Below, in pieces: positions 24,430 through 36,100 of a stretch of 64,000 nucleotides of DNA (positions are counted from its first letter, which is position 1; every line of letters starts with the position of its first letter). Made by a program: the position numbers and the translations under genes. Where the stretch lies: NCBI RefSeq assembly GCF_024586455.1, contig NC_065922.1, forward strand, positions 12,086,089 through 12,150,088, in the 5' to 3' direction. The stretch is from Bactrocera neohumeralis (lineage: Eukaryota; Arthropoda; Insecta; Diptera; Tephritidae). Below the pieces are notes generated by a model that had not been told where the DNA came from, searched no databases, and worked only from the letters and a program-made list of their open reading frames with translations.

Positions 24430-26160
24430 ATTTTGACGGCCTTTGGTTCCAACAAGACGACGCTACATGCCAAAGAGCAAACGGAACAATCAATTTGTTG
24501 TTATCCTATCCACAAAATCATAGACCTGTTTGGTCCATTGCGATACCAGATGGACTTCACTTGCTAATTACAAGAGGAATAGTCATCGTTTACGATGCCT
24601 GCCTTGACGCGAATTTTTATAGACTCTGCGGACGTCTGTCGATACCTCCTCCAGTGTATCATACTGTGGTGACTCCAGATACTTACAGCATAGTCTTGCC
24701 AATGCGGGACAAGTGCACAAGAGATGCTCCATTGTTTCCCTTGTGCTTTGCTCTAGGCGTTTCTTGCAGTCTTCTCGTTCTGTCAGCTCCATCTTGCGGA
24801 CGTCCGTCGCCACCAGATAGTGCCCAGTTAGTATTCCCATCAAGTTCCTACAGTCTTTTCTATCGAGTGCCAATATGTATTTTGCGTACTTTCGATCTAC
24901 CGTTTTCCACATGACTTTTACAGTTTTTCATCCTGGCAGCTCGTTCCATCGGGCTTTGATTTTTTTTACCATGCTTCTCTCCAAAACGTCGTATAGACAA
25001 TGCATAGATTTTCCAATGTTGATCACGTTTTCGGATGTTAGTCGTTCACCATTCTTGGCAATCTCGTCCACTATTTCAATGCCTTCGATGTCTGTGTAGC
25101 CTGGCACCCTGTTGAAGTTAAGTTGCTTACTTCTGGCAGCACTTTTCACTGCTTCCCAAGACACTTCCGGCCGATAGGCGATATGATGTTACTGCCTTGA
25201 TTTCTGCTTGACTGTCTACGTAGATATTGACTCTGGACTTGACTGCAGGCAAAAGACCTCAGCTTGAAATATACTGCAGTAGCTCCATCGTCCATTTTCG
25301 AGCCATCAGTGTAGCTAACATGCCTTTACGCCAGCCATCTTTTTCAATGTTTACTTTGAACCCTCTTTCCCAGTTGAAAAGTGGGGTCATGTAGTCGCTG
25401 TTTGCTCAAACGCCATTATCCACCGAGCTATGCTCGAAGGTTCTATATGTAAATTCTCCTGCAACCACTAGTCGTCCTGCCGATTTTTCTGCGCAGTTTT
25501 CAGCGAAGGGTTCTATAGGTGGTAGGTTTAGTGCCACTTCAATAGTCGGCGTATGAGTTGTTCTTAAAGCTCCCGCTATGCACAGCGCAGTGAGCCTCTG
25601 AACCTTTTTCATTGGTTTCCAGTAAGTGGATTTTCGAACGCCGGTCATAATTAGTCATAATAATGCTAATGGTTTTTAGACATCTTCCCGTTATTAACCC
25701 ATTTACAGCTATTGGTCGATTTATCGTCCAGCAACTTTGAAAAATCACCAAGTCGAAAATGAACGAGGTATGTGAAATCAATAATTGTATACGATTTTGC
25801 ATCTTTCTGAATCCGTGGCTAAACGGCTCAATGTAACAATCTCAAAAAATTTTAAGCAACGAGCTTTTTTTGTTATAATCAAAATAAAAAGTTGAAATGA
25901 TCAATGCAGTGGATCTAGGTGGTCGGAAATGGGTTAAGGTGGCAATGTCGTCCTCCTTCCAAGTTCCTACGACTTAACGCCACATTTTTTGTATGGTTTT
26001 GTGAAGTACTTTCTCTACGCTATTAAACCCGAGAGTATTGATGCCTTGGAAGAGAATATTGAGCGCATACTGTCCCAATTGCTGCAAAAAGTGGTCGAAA
26101 ATTCGGCCTCGTGGCTGGAATTTTTTCGGTTACTTGCCCGAAATCATTTTTAAAACATAA
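24430..26160 (+). mobile_element. Mariner relic split by a nested LINE
   Basis: 24439-24507 encodes FDGLWFQQDDATCQRANGTI, the catalytic-Asp block of a mariner-type transposase. The C-terminal part resumes at about 25955-26152: SYDLTPHFLYGFVKYF, KPESIDALEENIERIL, and then a TAA stop. The intervening 1.4 kb is an oppositely oriented LINE. The resumed part resembles the DD41D-like copies at 19.5-20.6 kb and 31.2-31.8 kb. It is a clear nested insertion; the N-terminal half of the transposase is missing. Confidence 0.8.
24510..25900 (-). mobile_element. LINE with RNase H and zinc-knuckle tail, nested in a mariner
   Basis: Minus strand, in order: end of reverse transcriptase (KVQRLTALCIAGALRTT, EVALNLPPIEPF; about 25600-25480), RNase H C-terminal part (LNFNRVPGYTDIEGIEIVDE, about 25130-25050), and the tail with HYLVATDVRKM, CKKRLEQSTRETMEHLLCTC. 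RNase H places it among I/R1/Loa-type LINEs. Stops and frame changes separate the blocks. The 5' portion is absent, as usual for target-primed insertion. Confidence 0.8.
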
Positions 26161-26944
26161 TGGCAAACCGTTTTCTTTATGATCAAGCTAAATTTTTTTT
26201 TTGAAAACCACAGATCATATTTTTCGATCCATACATATAATTTGCTACGATACGGTTAGTATTCGGTTAGCATAAGGGATATCTCTAAATATAGTATTTC
26301 ATTTGAGTTTATTTTTTAGAAAATTTTGTTTCACTTTTCACAATTCTCAATTAAAAATATGCGCTCGCGAACTAACTTTCCCCATTTTTAGTAGTTTTCA
26401 AACAGTAGTTTGACGTTCTAGTTTTTGTACTGATTTTTTCTACAAACGATCATTACTAATTGAGGCGAACTGCATTGCACTTCAAGATTAAGCTATGTGC
26501 ATAAATTAGTTCTAATTATTACACAGAAGAGTCGAGCAACTTGTCACTGTCCCACATGCAACAAAAAAAGGAAAAATAAATAAACAAATAATAAGCAGAA
26601 AAAAAGATTGTAAGTGAAAAATATTTGCATTAAAATGCTAATAGAATATATAAATAATATAACAGTACACTGTATACAATAAACACAAATTGTTTTTGAA
26701 TTGTTTATGAAGCTCCATAAGACATTGAAAGCTCGCAGAAAGCTACAGGTGGTTGGAAATTTCATGCTAATTATGCTAAACATCTCGTTAATCAATTTAT
26801 CTCACTTTAATTGCACTTATTTGAATTTAAACAGTCGACGGTCTTTGTGTAAAAATATGTTTTGATATGTAACACAGGGTGGTTCAGATGATGTTTTACT
26901 TTTCAATCAATAAAAAATAGTTAAAGTAGTTCGTTGTGTCTTCG
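26161..26944. other. No gene recognised
   Basis: AT-rich spacer between the split mariner and the orphan terminal exon. The minus-strand frame at 26544-26795 is Phe/Ile-rich without motif and is not supported. If the orphan exon is real its 3' UTR lies here. Confidence 0.5.
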
Positions 26945-27141
26945 TTACTTTAATATCTTAAGTGGCACTGTAGTGTTGTTGTAAAATTTGTATGAGTTTG
27001 GGCTGCAAATAGGGCTGTTAATGTCATCGCTCCTAGAGACTATGGTATACTCTTTCTCAAAACTTTCGTAAACCGAGTCCAAGTCGTTTGTGGTGGGACG
27101 TGGTTTAGCTAAGGCCACGATTTGTAGATCTATATCTGGAG
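26945..27141 (-). CDS. Orphan terminal exon of an unidentified gene
   Basis: On the minus strand a good acceptor (ATATTTTTCAG) is followed from 27141 by an open frame of 64 residues to a TAA at 26947-26945. It enters at phase 1 (CT completing a split codon). The product is not low-complexity: PDIDLQIVALAKPRPTTND, then LDSVYESFEKEYTIVS, then SPICSPNSYKFYNNTT, ending VPLKILK. Its composition is more gene-like than the surroundings. I recognise no family. A mariner lies 13 bases upstream of the acceptor. Upstream exons should lie on the minus strand beyond 28 kb but none was identified, so it may be the tail of a large gene, a decayed gene, or chance. Confidence 0.4.
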
Positions 27142-27157
27142 CTGAAAAATATTTGTA

Positions 27158-28035
27158 ACAGGTCAATAAAAAAGTCCCCGGCCACATAGTGAAACACATT
27201 TTATTCACTAAAATTCGCTTTTTTTATTCAACATAGTTCCCTTAAAGAATTATACACTGATTATAGTCACCCGCCAACTTTGCGATACTATTTTTGTAGT
27301 ACGATTTATCCTTTGCTTCAAAATAAGCCTCAGCTACCGGGATAACCTCTTCATTCGACGAAAATTTCTGCCCAGTGAGCCTTCTTTTGATCTGATTGAG
27401 ATCTGAGAACAGAAAATAGTCTGCTGAGGGCTAGATCTGGAGAATATGGTGGATGCGAAAGCAATTCGTTGCTAAAAACACGAAGTTCCGCTATCCGTTT
27501 CACTGACTTGTGACACGGTGCATTGACTTGGTACAAAAGCACTAACTTTTTCTTCAAATGCGTCTGACTTTCGGGGATTTCGTAGAATAAAAAGTCCAAT
27601 AACGTTATGTAATAATCGCTGTTGATGTTTCTTCCTTTCCCAAGGTAGTCGATAAAAATTATTCCATTCGCATCCCAAAATACAGATGCCATAACCATGC
27701 CAACCGACTGTTGCGTTTTCCACACTTTGAAGCGAGTTCATCGTGTGCTGTCCACTTGGATGGCTGTCGATTGGATTTCGGATTGAAATGATGAAGTCAT
27801 GTCTCCTCCATTATTACATATCGACGCAAAAAGCTTGGATTTATTACGTTTGAACATCTGCAAACACTGCTCCGAATCATCAACTCGTCATTGTTTTCGA
27901 TGAAAAGTGAGCTCTCACTTTGCACAGAGCTTTTTCATTCCCAAATATGCGTGAATGATATGATGTATACGTTCAGTTGATATCTTTAGGGTCTAGATAT
28001 TTGAGTTTACAGCACGGCAAACCACAATTTCCGTG
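27158..28035 (-). mobile_element. 5'-truncated mariner
   Basis: Minus-strand translation gives RLTLKISTERIHHIIHAYLGM, CLQMFKRNKSK, then VGMVMASVFWDANGIIFIDYL, INSDYYITLL, HPPYSPDLALSRLF. These are blocks of a DD34D mariner transposase. The second catalytic block is damaged (QVNAPCHKS instead of QDNAPCHKS), so an Asp is lost. The N-terminal DNA-binding domain is missing. The end at 27158 (ACAGGTCAATAAAAAAGTCC) abuts a TA (27156-27157). Confidence 0.85.
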
Positions 28036-29200
28036 GATCTGGTCAGAGAAAATATACTAAAGCCGGTAAATCTTAACAGTAGTAACAGAAGAGTTCAATG
28101 CACATTTTTGCAATGAATATAATTTAAAGATGTTCTAGGAATGGATGTTAGATTAAGGGTTTGATTGGTCTGTCCAAGGTGGATAAATTGCTTAAACTGT
28201 TTCTTCGAACTTCGGGATGCATTTTATTTGTAATGAATGAATACATTTATTTAAGGTATATTGTGCCACGATGAACTCTTAAACTTCGTATCGAATCATC
28301 GTTTACCGTTTTCGATTAGTAACTTGTCTGCTGGCGATCTTTAAATTCTGCTCACTTAACAGAAAATTACATACAGAAGCAATTACCAAGTAACCCAGTC
28401 ATAAATAATACTCTCTCTTTCTCTTTTATGTGGGCTTTTCATTGAAGTCGTATAACCTTTCAATTCGCGCTCTATGTGATTTGTGTATGTATAGTTCTTT
28501 ACGCGGGTTGTTTCTTCGATTTGCTACTCTCCAGGGTTTTGAAAATTGACAACAGTTATTCTCTTGTTGTCACTCGGGTGCGCACGACTTAATTCCGTAG
28601 GTCTTGCATTTTGTGTTTCTTTGTCATGTCTGCTCGTCACACCTACAGCTTCAACGAGCTTATGGTCTACCCTGTATTAAGTTTTCAAACAGCTGTTAGC
28701 ATAAATCATTATGTACGACTTGTAACCTGTTCAAGTCAATTCTTCGTAAACTATTATTATCATGTACCGATATGTAGATGCATAAATGTATCTCTATACT
28801 TATGTACATATGTATAAACTACTCATAGAGTACATGTATTCGCACGAAGCTAAGGAAACTCGGATTTTTTGGGAAGTACCTCAACTCAGTGTCGAAACGT
28901 TTGCTGCATTCAGAGTGGTTCATACATATAGTATGTAGGTATGATCTACATGAGAATATATGTACATATGCTTATTATTTGTAGTAATATTGTTGTGGCC
29001 GGTGTATATTTGCGTATATATTGTGGGCCTCGGTGCTGTAGAAAAGCTACAGTCACATAACGTGCGAAATTCCAAGAAGCGAATCAAAACAAAAACAGAA
29101 TTAACTACTTATCCGAGTCTTTTATCCATATTTAAATTGTTATTTATTAGGTGGGTTCTTAAATATATTTTTTTATGAGATTTCCTAATCTAACTTCTAC
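28036..29200. other. No gene recognised
   Basis: AT-rich spacer with a TACATATGTATA microsatellite near 28800. Frames at 28611-28817 and 28960-29178 lack motifs. Confidence 0.5.
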
Positions 29201-29214
29201 CTCTATTCATCTAT

Positions 29215-29815
29215 TCTATTCCATTTTGTGTGCGGAATCGTTCCGAATGTTGGAAAGTGTTTAAGGCGATTCAGTTTTATCAAAAACACAAGCCTACGAG
29301 TGGTACAAAGCCTTCAAAGGCGGTCGAGTGATCATTGAAGACGTGCCTCGTTCTGGACGACCTCTTCAACTGATGAAAATATTAAAAAAGTGAAGGATAT
29401 GGTGCTTGAAAATCGTCAGGCAAGTGTTAGAGAGATGGAAAGAGAGCTCGTGAATCCGTTCGAATGATTTTTGGTGGATATTTTGGGTATGAAATGCGTT
29501 CTTGCTCGATTCAACCCGATAAAGCTGAATTTTTTTTCAAACAGAGTGCCGTAACAGGTCTCTTTGGAAATGCCAGAGTTGGCTCCGTGTGATTTTTCTT
29601 GTTCTCCAAACTGGAATTGCCGTGCCGTGCAATCCCCTTTTCAGTCGATCGAACAGATAAAGTCACGGAAGGAGCTGAAGGCCATAACAAAAAGTTCTTA
29701 TGAAAAGTGTTTCGAGGACTGGAAAAATCGTTGGCATAAGTGTATTATATCCGTGTACTTAACACAATGTATATTTCAAACATTTTATTGGAAGTCTGAA
29801 AAAATATATCGTTAA
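29215..29815 (+). mobile_element. Internally deleted DD34D mariner
   Basis: N-terminal blocks AYEWYKAFKGGRVIIEDVP and KVKDMVLENRQASVREME are followed directly by the C-terminal piece ELAPCDFSCS, SIEQIKSRKELKAI, CFEDWKNRWHKCI. The middle of the catalytic domain is deleted. The C-terminus matches the family of the full-length copy at 39646-40955. Confidence 0.8.
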
Positions 29816-31225
29816 CCTTTTAAGCACAACCCTAACATACGCGTACATTTAAATATGAATCTGTAGTCGTCAGCCCCAGCCGGCTTGAAACCATCAAATC
29901 GGCGTCACTTTCAATTAGCTCACAGTTCATGTGGCTATATTTTATCTGGCTGACTGATTCAATTCCAGGCATCCAAACTACTACTATTTATTTCCATGTA
30001 GTGTACGTGAGTTCATTTAGGTAGAACGTATAATTTTAAATGAAAGACGACATAACGTGAGCTTTAAATAAAATAGAGAAAACTCTTTCATAAGGCGAGA
30101 AAACCCCAGTAATATCTAGATACATATTTGAGTCATGTGGAAATCGTAAGCTCCAAAACAAATAAATATTTTCGATTGAAGAACTGATATGTAAACTAAA
30201 CTCATTATGAAACGTCCTCACCACCGAATCAGCTATTAGAAAATTAACCAAAGAAGATGGACTGCCGATTGCAAGCCGGTCCGGTCTTTGCACCCGGAAT
30301 ATCTGGGAATATACGAATATTCGACCAAGTCTTGTTATTTGTGAAATGTTTTACGCTGGGGCAGATGCAATTCAGAAAATTTATTTTAAATGTCTTTCAA
30401 CCAATAAATTTGTTCAAGACTAGGTTCCAATTACCATTGAAAATCTCTGCCTTCCAAGTTGGCGTCAATTTAAAACCACAAGTTAAACTAAGTTCCTGTC
30501 AATTTGGTCGTTTTAATGCCAAGTTTGTCGAAAACTTCAGTGTTGAAGTTATTTAGTGCATATAAATAAGTTTTAATCTAGTCTCGAAACATATAAGTAA
30601 GACACTAACTAGTGACTGATGAGTAATAAGACATATAGAGTTGAAAACATATTTCTAGTCAGATTGCATTACTCTTGAAGGTCAGTATTATGCATCGTTC
30701 TCCAACCCAATTGTATGAGTTGTTTATAACGATCTTATCGGTGTAAAAAGCGCTGAATTTTTTTGTAACCGGAACCATGAGTCATTGTCGATGAGGAAGA
30801 CAGGTTGCTATACACATATGTTATCCTTCGTTATAACCTTTAGAGTAGTGCCTTCAGCCGATTTCTTTTGTATTTTTTTTTAATCGAGCAGATCGGATGT
30901 TTGGAATTCATGAATAGGTTAAAGTTTCGGGGTGTCGAATATAGTGTATTAGATGCCTTGGCGATGACAAGTGTGGATTATTTTTGAACTCGTTCTTATT
31001 GTAATCTCCATTTGACTCTATCTTTTATTTTGCTATGAATGTAATGACCAGGCGTTCATATCGAAAATATATATTAACCAAATGAATTAAGTCGATCAAT
31101 AAGAAAAGTTGTGAGACCATTCCCACGATAGTCAAGTTAACATAAGAATAACCAGCGAAGGGCTTCCAAATCTGCATTAAAATTATTTGTTTATCAAATG
31201 TTTGCTACAAAACCTAACAATAATA
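29816..31225. other. No gene recognised
   Basis: AT-rich DNA. Two medium frames overlap on opposite strands at 30036-30293 (minus) and 30257-30556 (plus); neither has a recognisable domain, and neither could be linked by splice sites to the orphan exon at 26945-27141. Confidence 0.5.
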
Positions 31226-31830
31226 ACGGGTGATCCAAGTACAGGTGCTTTTTTCAAAAGCCTTCTTTTGACAGATCACGCGTGAGACGTGTCAAGCTGT
31301 CATGTTTTTTTTTTTTGGGGGGCGTTTCATCATGGAAGGCTTACGCCTGAATAATGCTTACAAATCATTCAACTTTATTACGAAAATTCACGTTCTGTAA
31401 AGAAAATGTTTCGCAAGAACTGAAGCCGCTCGACTTTTCAAGCGACATCGCTTCGCTCTATGAGCTCTTGAAAGTTCCAAAAAGATCCGACGTTTCGAGC
31501 CAAATTTCTAGCTCAATGAGCTCGTGATCTCGGCGTAATTTGGTTTCAGCAAGACGGCGCTATTCCCCACACATCGCATCAATTAATGGGTTTAATGACT
31601 GAAAACTTCGGGGAGCAGATAATTTCACGTCTTGAGCCGGTCAATTGGCCACTAAGATCATGTGATATCCCACCATTCGACTATTTTCCTGTATGGATAT
31701 GTAAAGTCTATGCGGACAATCCCGCTTCGAACTCAACGCATGGACCAACTGAGACAAAGCCGCGGCCAACATTTGAAAGAGATACAAAAATGCCAAAGAA
31801 TGTTCTTTCGAATGATAATAAATATTTCTT
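31226..31830 (+). mobile_element. Internally deleted DD41D-like mariner
   Basis: Begins ACGGGTGATCCAAGTA directly after TA (31224-31225). It encodes CLQIIQLYYENSRSVKKMFR (N-terminal helix), then jumps to VIWFQQDGAIPHTS, then RLEPVNWPLRSCD and CKVYADNP. Most of the transposase between these is lost. The same terminal sequence occurs as an isolated end at 43332. Confidence 0.8.
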
Positions 31831-33014
31831 ATTTAATTTGAAGTTTCTATGCTTTTTCTTTAAAGAAGTAGAGAACCTCGAAATGAAACATTCTTTGGAA
31901 CCCTGTCATGTTTCTTATGCTAACATGATGGTTCTGGAGTGAGAGATAGAGATCTCTCTAGCTGTTTTGATGTTTTCGTCGTTAACATAAGCAAATGAAC
32001 TCCTTGTAGAAGTCTAGCTTTCAACGAACTCATGATCTTCGCTTTACCCTTGAAAAAATTCACACTTAAATGAAATAACCTGGTTCATATTGGAACACAT
32101 GCCATGAGAAAGAGATAAGGATTTTTGTAAAATATAGAAAACAGCACCTCCCCTTGAATTTCTCTTAGTCAGCGATTCACAGCTTCTGGTTGGGTCATTT
32201 GTTATGAGATTAGCGATGCCGGCCGGCGAAAAAGGAAAAAACACAATACAAACAAACAACAAATATTTCCACTCAGAATCTGTGCAGGTATTGTCAAAAG
32301 CAATCAGAAGCATACGGGAGTATTATATATAATATATATGTATAAAGACATATATACGAGTATATGAAGGTGGAATATATAGCAAAAAAAATTAAGTAAG
32401 CTTGTAGAGGGTTCCACAAATAAATCAATTTGTATGCAGGTAAACACTTGTTATGGTTTTTTGCATAACGAAAATGGCAAAATAATAAAACTAGACAAAG
32501 GCAAGCAAATAACTAGAGAAGATAGACACAAAAACCGGTTTAAGGCTTTGAGAGGTGCACCTTTGAATAAGTTGAGCTGGACGCGAAATTGATAATGACA
32601 TTCGTAGAACAAAAACAATAATAAAAACAACAACAGTATATATGTACAACTTATATGCATATTCATATGTCCATTGGTATACGAGTTGCAGGCGCTGTTC
32701 GGAAGAGGTAAAGCATATGGCCGGGAACATTGCACCGACACACGTCAGAACTTATCGGCGACGATGTCACGAACTACGTTGACCGCCTGCAGCTTAAGTC
32801 TAATAGCCAATTAAGCTAAGAAATGAAAAAAAACAGGAATAAGCGAAATCTAGAAACGAAATCGTATTAATTTTTATATATGTATGTATGTACGACGAAT
32901 GCATTTTCAGAAAACAAAAACAAAAGCAACATGTAATCAAATCTAAAGAGATGTGCAAACCAAATCACGGCAAATAGAAAAACAACAGCAAAAACATGAA
33001 TAATAATAAAGAAA
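31831..33014. other. Upstream region of Tsf1, no further gene recognised
   Basis: AT-rich DNA with TATATATG tracts near 32320-32360 and 32640-32660. Reading frames on the minus strand (32044-32313, 32451-32741) lack motifs. The proximal Tsf1 enhancers should lie here; I could not recognise a specific kappaB or ecdysone site with confidence. Confidence 0.5.
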
Positions 33015-33100
33015 ATGAAATTATCAATTGGTGAATCCCGAGCTGATGGCCGCTCGGCTGGCCCACCAAAGCTGCGACGAAGCCAAGTAGCCGGCTTGCC

Positions 33101-33133
33101 TATAAAAAGAAACTGGCTGCCGTTGCATTCAGC
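33101..33133 (+). promoter_or_regulatory. Tsf1 core promoter: TATA box and initiator
   Basis: TATAAAAAG begins at 33101 and an initiator-like TTCAGC has its A at 33131, exactly 30 bases on, the standard insect spacing. It predicts a 48-base 5' UTR to the ATG at 33179 and argues that the upstream in-frame ATG at 33015 is not transcribed. Confidence 0.75.
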
Positions 33134-33178
33134 AGTTGAGTATTCACTTCGACTGGCAGAGAACGAGAACGCGCTAAC

Positions 33179-36100
33179 ATGGGTTTATACAAAAGCTTTA
33201 CACTTGGCTACGGCCATACTGGGCGTGGCTGCTCTAGCGTTGGTGCAAGCTGACGAGCAAATTTGTAAGCTAAAATGATGGATTATTTATTATTATTTTC
33301 CAAAAATTAAGTGCTTTGAAAATCAACTCGTGTGTAGATCGCATGTGCGTGCCGCAAAAGTACTATCAAGACTGTTTGGATCTGCTGAAGGATCCCTCCG
33401 AGGCTGGCATACTAATGCAGTGTGTGGCGGGACGTGATCGCATCGATTGTTTGGACAAAATCAATCAACGTAAGGCCGATGTGCTTGCCAGCGAGCCGGA
33501 GGATATGTATGTGGCCTATCACACGAAGAATCAGGATTATCGTGTGATCTCGGAAATACGCACCAAAGAGGATAAGGACGGTGAGTGACAGTGAATAGTG
33601 AGACTGCTTGCGTGAATAAGCAGAAATATTATAAAATTTTGTTGTGATGAAAAATGTATGCTTTCATTATAGCGGAGTTCCGTTATGAGGGCATTATTTT
33701 GGTGAAGAAAAATTCGAACATTAATAGTATGAAGGAGTTGCGCGGCAAGAAATCGTGTCACACGGGTTTCGGACGTAATGTGGGCTATAAGGTGAGTGAT
33801 TTACATATTATTTTGTGGTGTTATAGTTTGAAAAGTAAGTGGGAGTAAACTAAATGTTTAAATAATAAAGTGGAATCATAATAATATTAATCCAGTGGTT
33901 CTCTAACTGTTTAAGCAGAATTTCAGTGTATAAAGGACAATCCATTAAAACAATCCTGAGGAAAAGAGTTATAGTTAGTATATTAAAACAATCAGGCCAT
34001 TAAATACAAAATTTTAAATTGTGGTGGCAACCCTTCTAAAATTATTTTTAATTTTGAGGCTGCTAAATATGCCCAAATCCGATACTTTAGGCATTAAACT
34101 ATTGCATTAAAATATTTTCTTAGAAATTTATTGAATTAAAATTCGAAAATTGGCAACCCTATATAATATTTTTAATAGCTAATATTGAAGCTCTGCAATT
34201 CGACGTCGACATAGCAAAAAAAAACATAATTTTCTAATAAAATTTTTAACAAGTGGCAGCACCCGCAAACAATTTTTTAACTATATAATTTCGTGAACCT
34301 AAACTACGCCTGTGCGTAATCGCATATCTTTATCTTATTTTTTAATTACTTAAAAAATTAAAAGGTGGCAACGCTCTAGAAAAATATTTTAACTATATGA
34401 TGCATTAAGCTATTCAATTAGACACCTAAATAATACTTATTTTATAAATTTTACGGAATTAAAAACGTTAATCAGGTGGCAACCTTTCAAAAAATAATTC
34501 TTTTTAATTTGGATGCTGCTAAACATCCCGAACTTTGATACTTTAGGCTTTGAACTGTTGTATTACATTCTTTTCTTACGAATCTTACTGAATTAAAATT
34601 CGAAAAGTTGGCAACCCCATATAATATTTTTAACTGTAGCTAATATTGAAGCTCTGCAGTTCAAAATCAAATACAAAATTTTCCCGTATGAAGTATGAAA
34701 TGAATTAAAATTTTAAAAAGGTGGCAACACCGGCAAAGAAATTTTTTAATTATATAATTTCATGGATCTAAATTAGACCTGTACATATTTAATATCGTAA
34801 CTTCATCATATTTTTTTAAATTAATTAAACTTTTTAAACAGATGGCAACGCTTTAGAAAAAATATTTTAACTATATGATTAAATAAAGCTATTCAATTAG
34901 ACACCTATAAAATACTTATTTCATAAATTTTACTGAATTAAAAATGTCAAACAGGTGGCAACCCCTCAAAAAAATTTTATACTATAATACCTTTAATTTC
35001 ATATCACTTTTGTAGTTTTTTCTCTAACTTAAAATTTCAACGAGTAAAATTTTTTAAGCAGCTGGTAACCCTCTGCTAAATTTTTTTTGTATTTGTCCTA
35101 GAAGTAAATTTTAGTATTACTAATAATATGAGAAAGCAAATTACCGAAATTAAATATGAAATAACCGTAATCGCTATGCGTGAAAACTCAGCATTAAATT
35201 AACTGACATTAACCTATCCCAATTCTCTAGAAAATATATATGTACATATGTACATCTCCTCTCAAGTTACTGTCGTGTCTAAAATTTGATAACAAGAGTA
35301 GAAATATTGCACAGACTCATTAATCTCGCTAAACTGCATCTCGTATTCAAATTAGTCAAGCCAACTAAGCTTACTAGCGTTAGTAATTCGAGTAATCAGT
35401 GACGATTTGAGTTGTTAAGCTACTTTAAGTTAAATTACCGGTTCGTGCAAAGACTCAATTTCCTAAGAAAAAATACTAGTTTTAATAAATCTAAATAACT
35501 AGTATACGTACAAAGACAAGAGCTTGTTTTGAGACTAGTTTAAAGTATGCTCAAACGTATGTGTGGGGCTAACACTCACTTCGCTTGATATTCCTACGCT
35601 TGTTTGATAAAGCTCACGCTTTCTTTTAGATTCCCATCACTAAGTTGAAGAACACACAGATACTTAAAGTTTCTTTGGATCCCGAACTAAGCGCTACCGA
35701 TCGCGAGCTGAAGGCTTTATCAGAGTTCTTCTCACAATCTTGTCTGGTTGGCACCTACTCACCATATCCGGACACCGATCGTCTATTGAGTGAGTAAAAA
35801 ACACTTGCCGCTAGATAAGCTCTGCATTCTAATTTTTATCATGCTTTTGTCTCCCTCCACAGAGAAGAAATACTCCAACTTGTGCGCACTCTGCGAGAAG
35901 CCCGAGCAGTGTAATTACCCCGACAAATTCTCCGGTTATGATGGCGCAATCCGTTGCTTGGATAAGGGCAAGGGTGAGGTGGCCTTTACGAAGGTGCAAT
36001 ACATCAAGAAATACTTTGGCGTAAGTTTTAAATATTTAATCTGAAATTATTGGAAAGAATTTCATTTATGAACTTGATTTACACACAGCTGACACCCGGC

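Noticed and set aside
30036..30293. 85-codon minus-strand frame as a possible upstream exon of the orphan exon at 26945-27141
   Set aside because: No donor or acceptor in suitable phase and no recognised family; cannot be supported.
33015..33178. Upstream in-frame ATG as the Tsf1 start
   Set aside because: It lies before the TATA box and initiator and would put the signal peptide about 55 residues inside the protein; kept only as an alternative to a one-base error.
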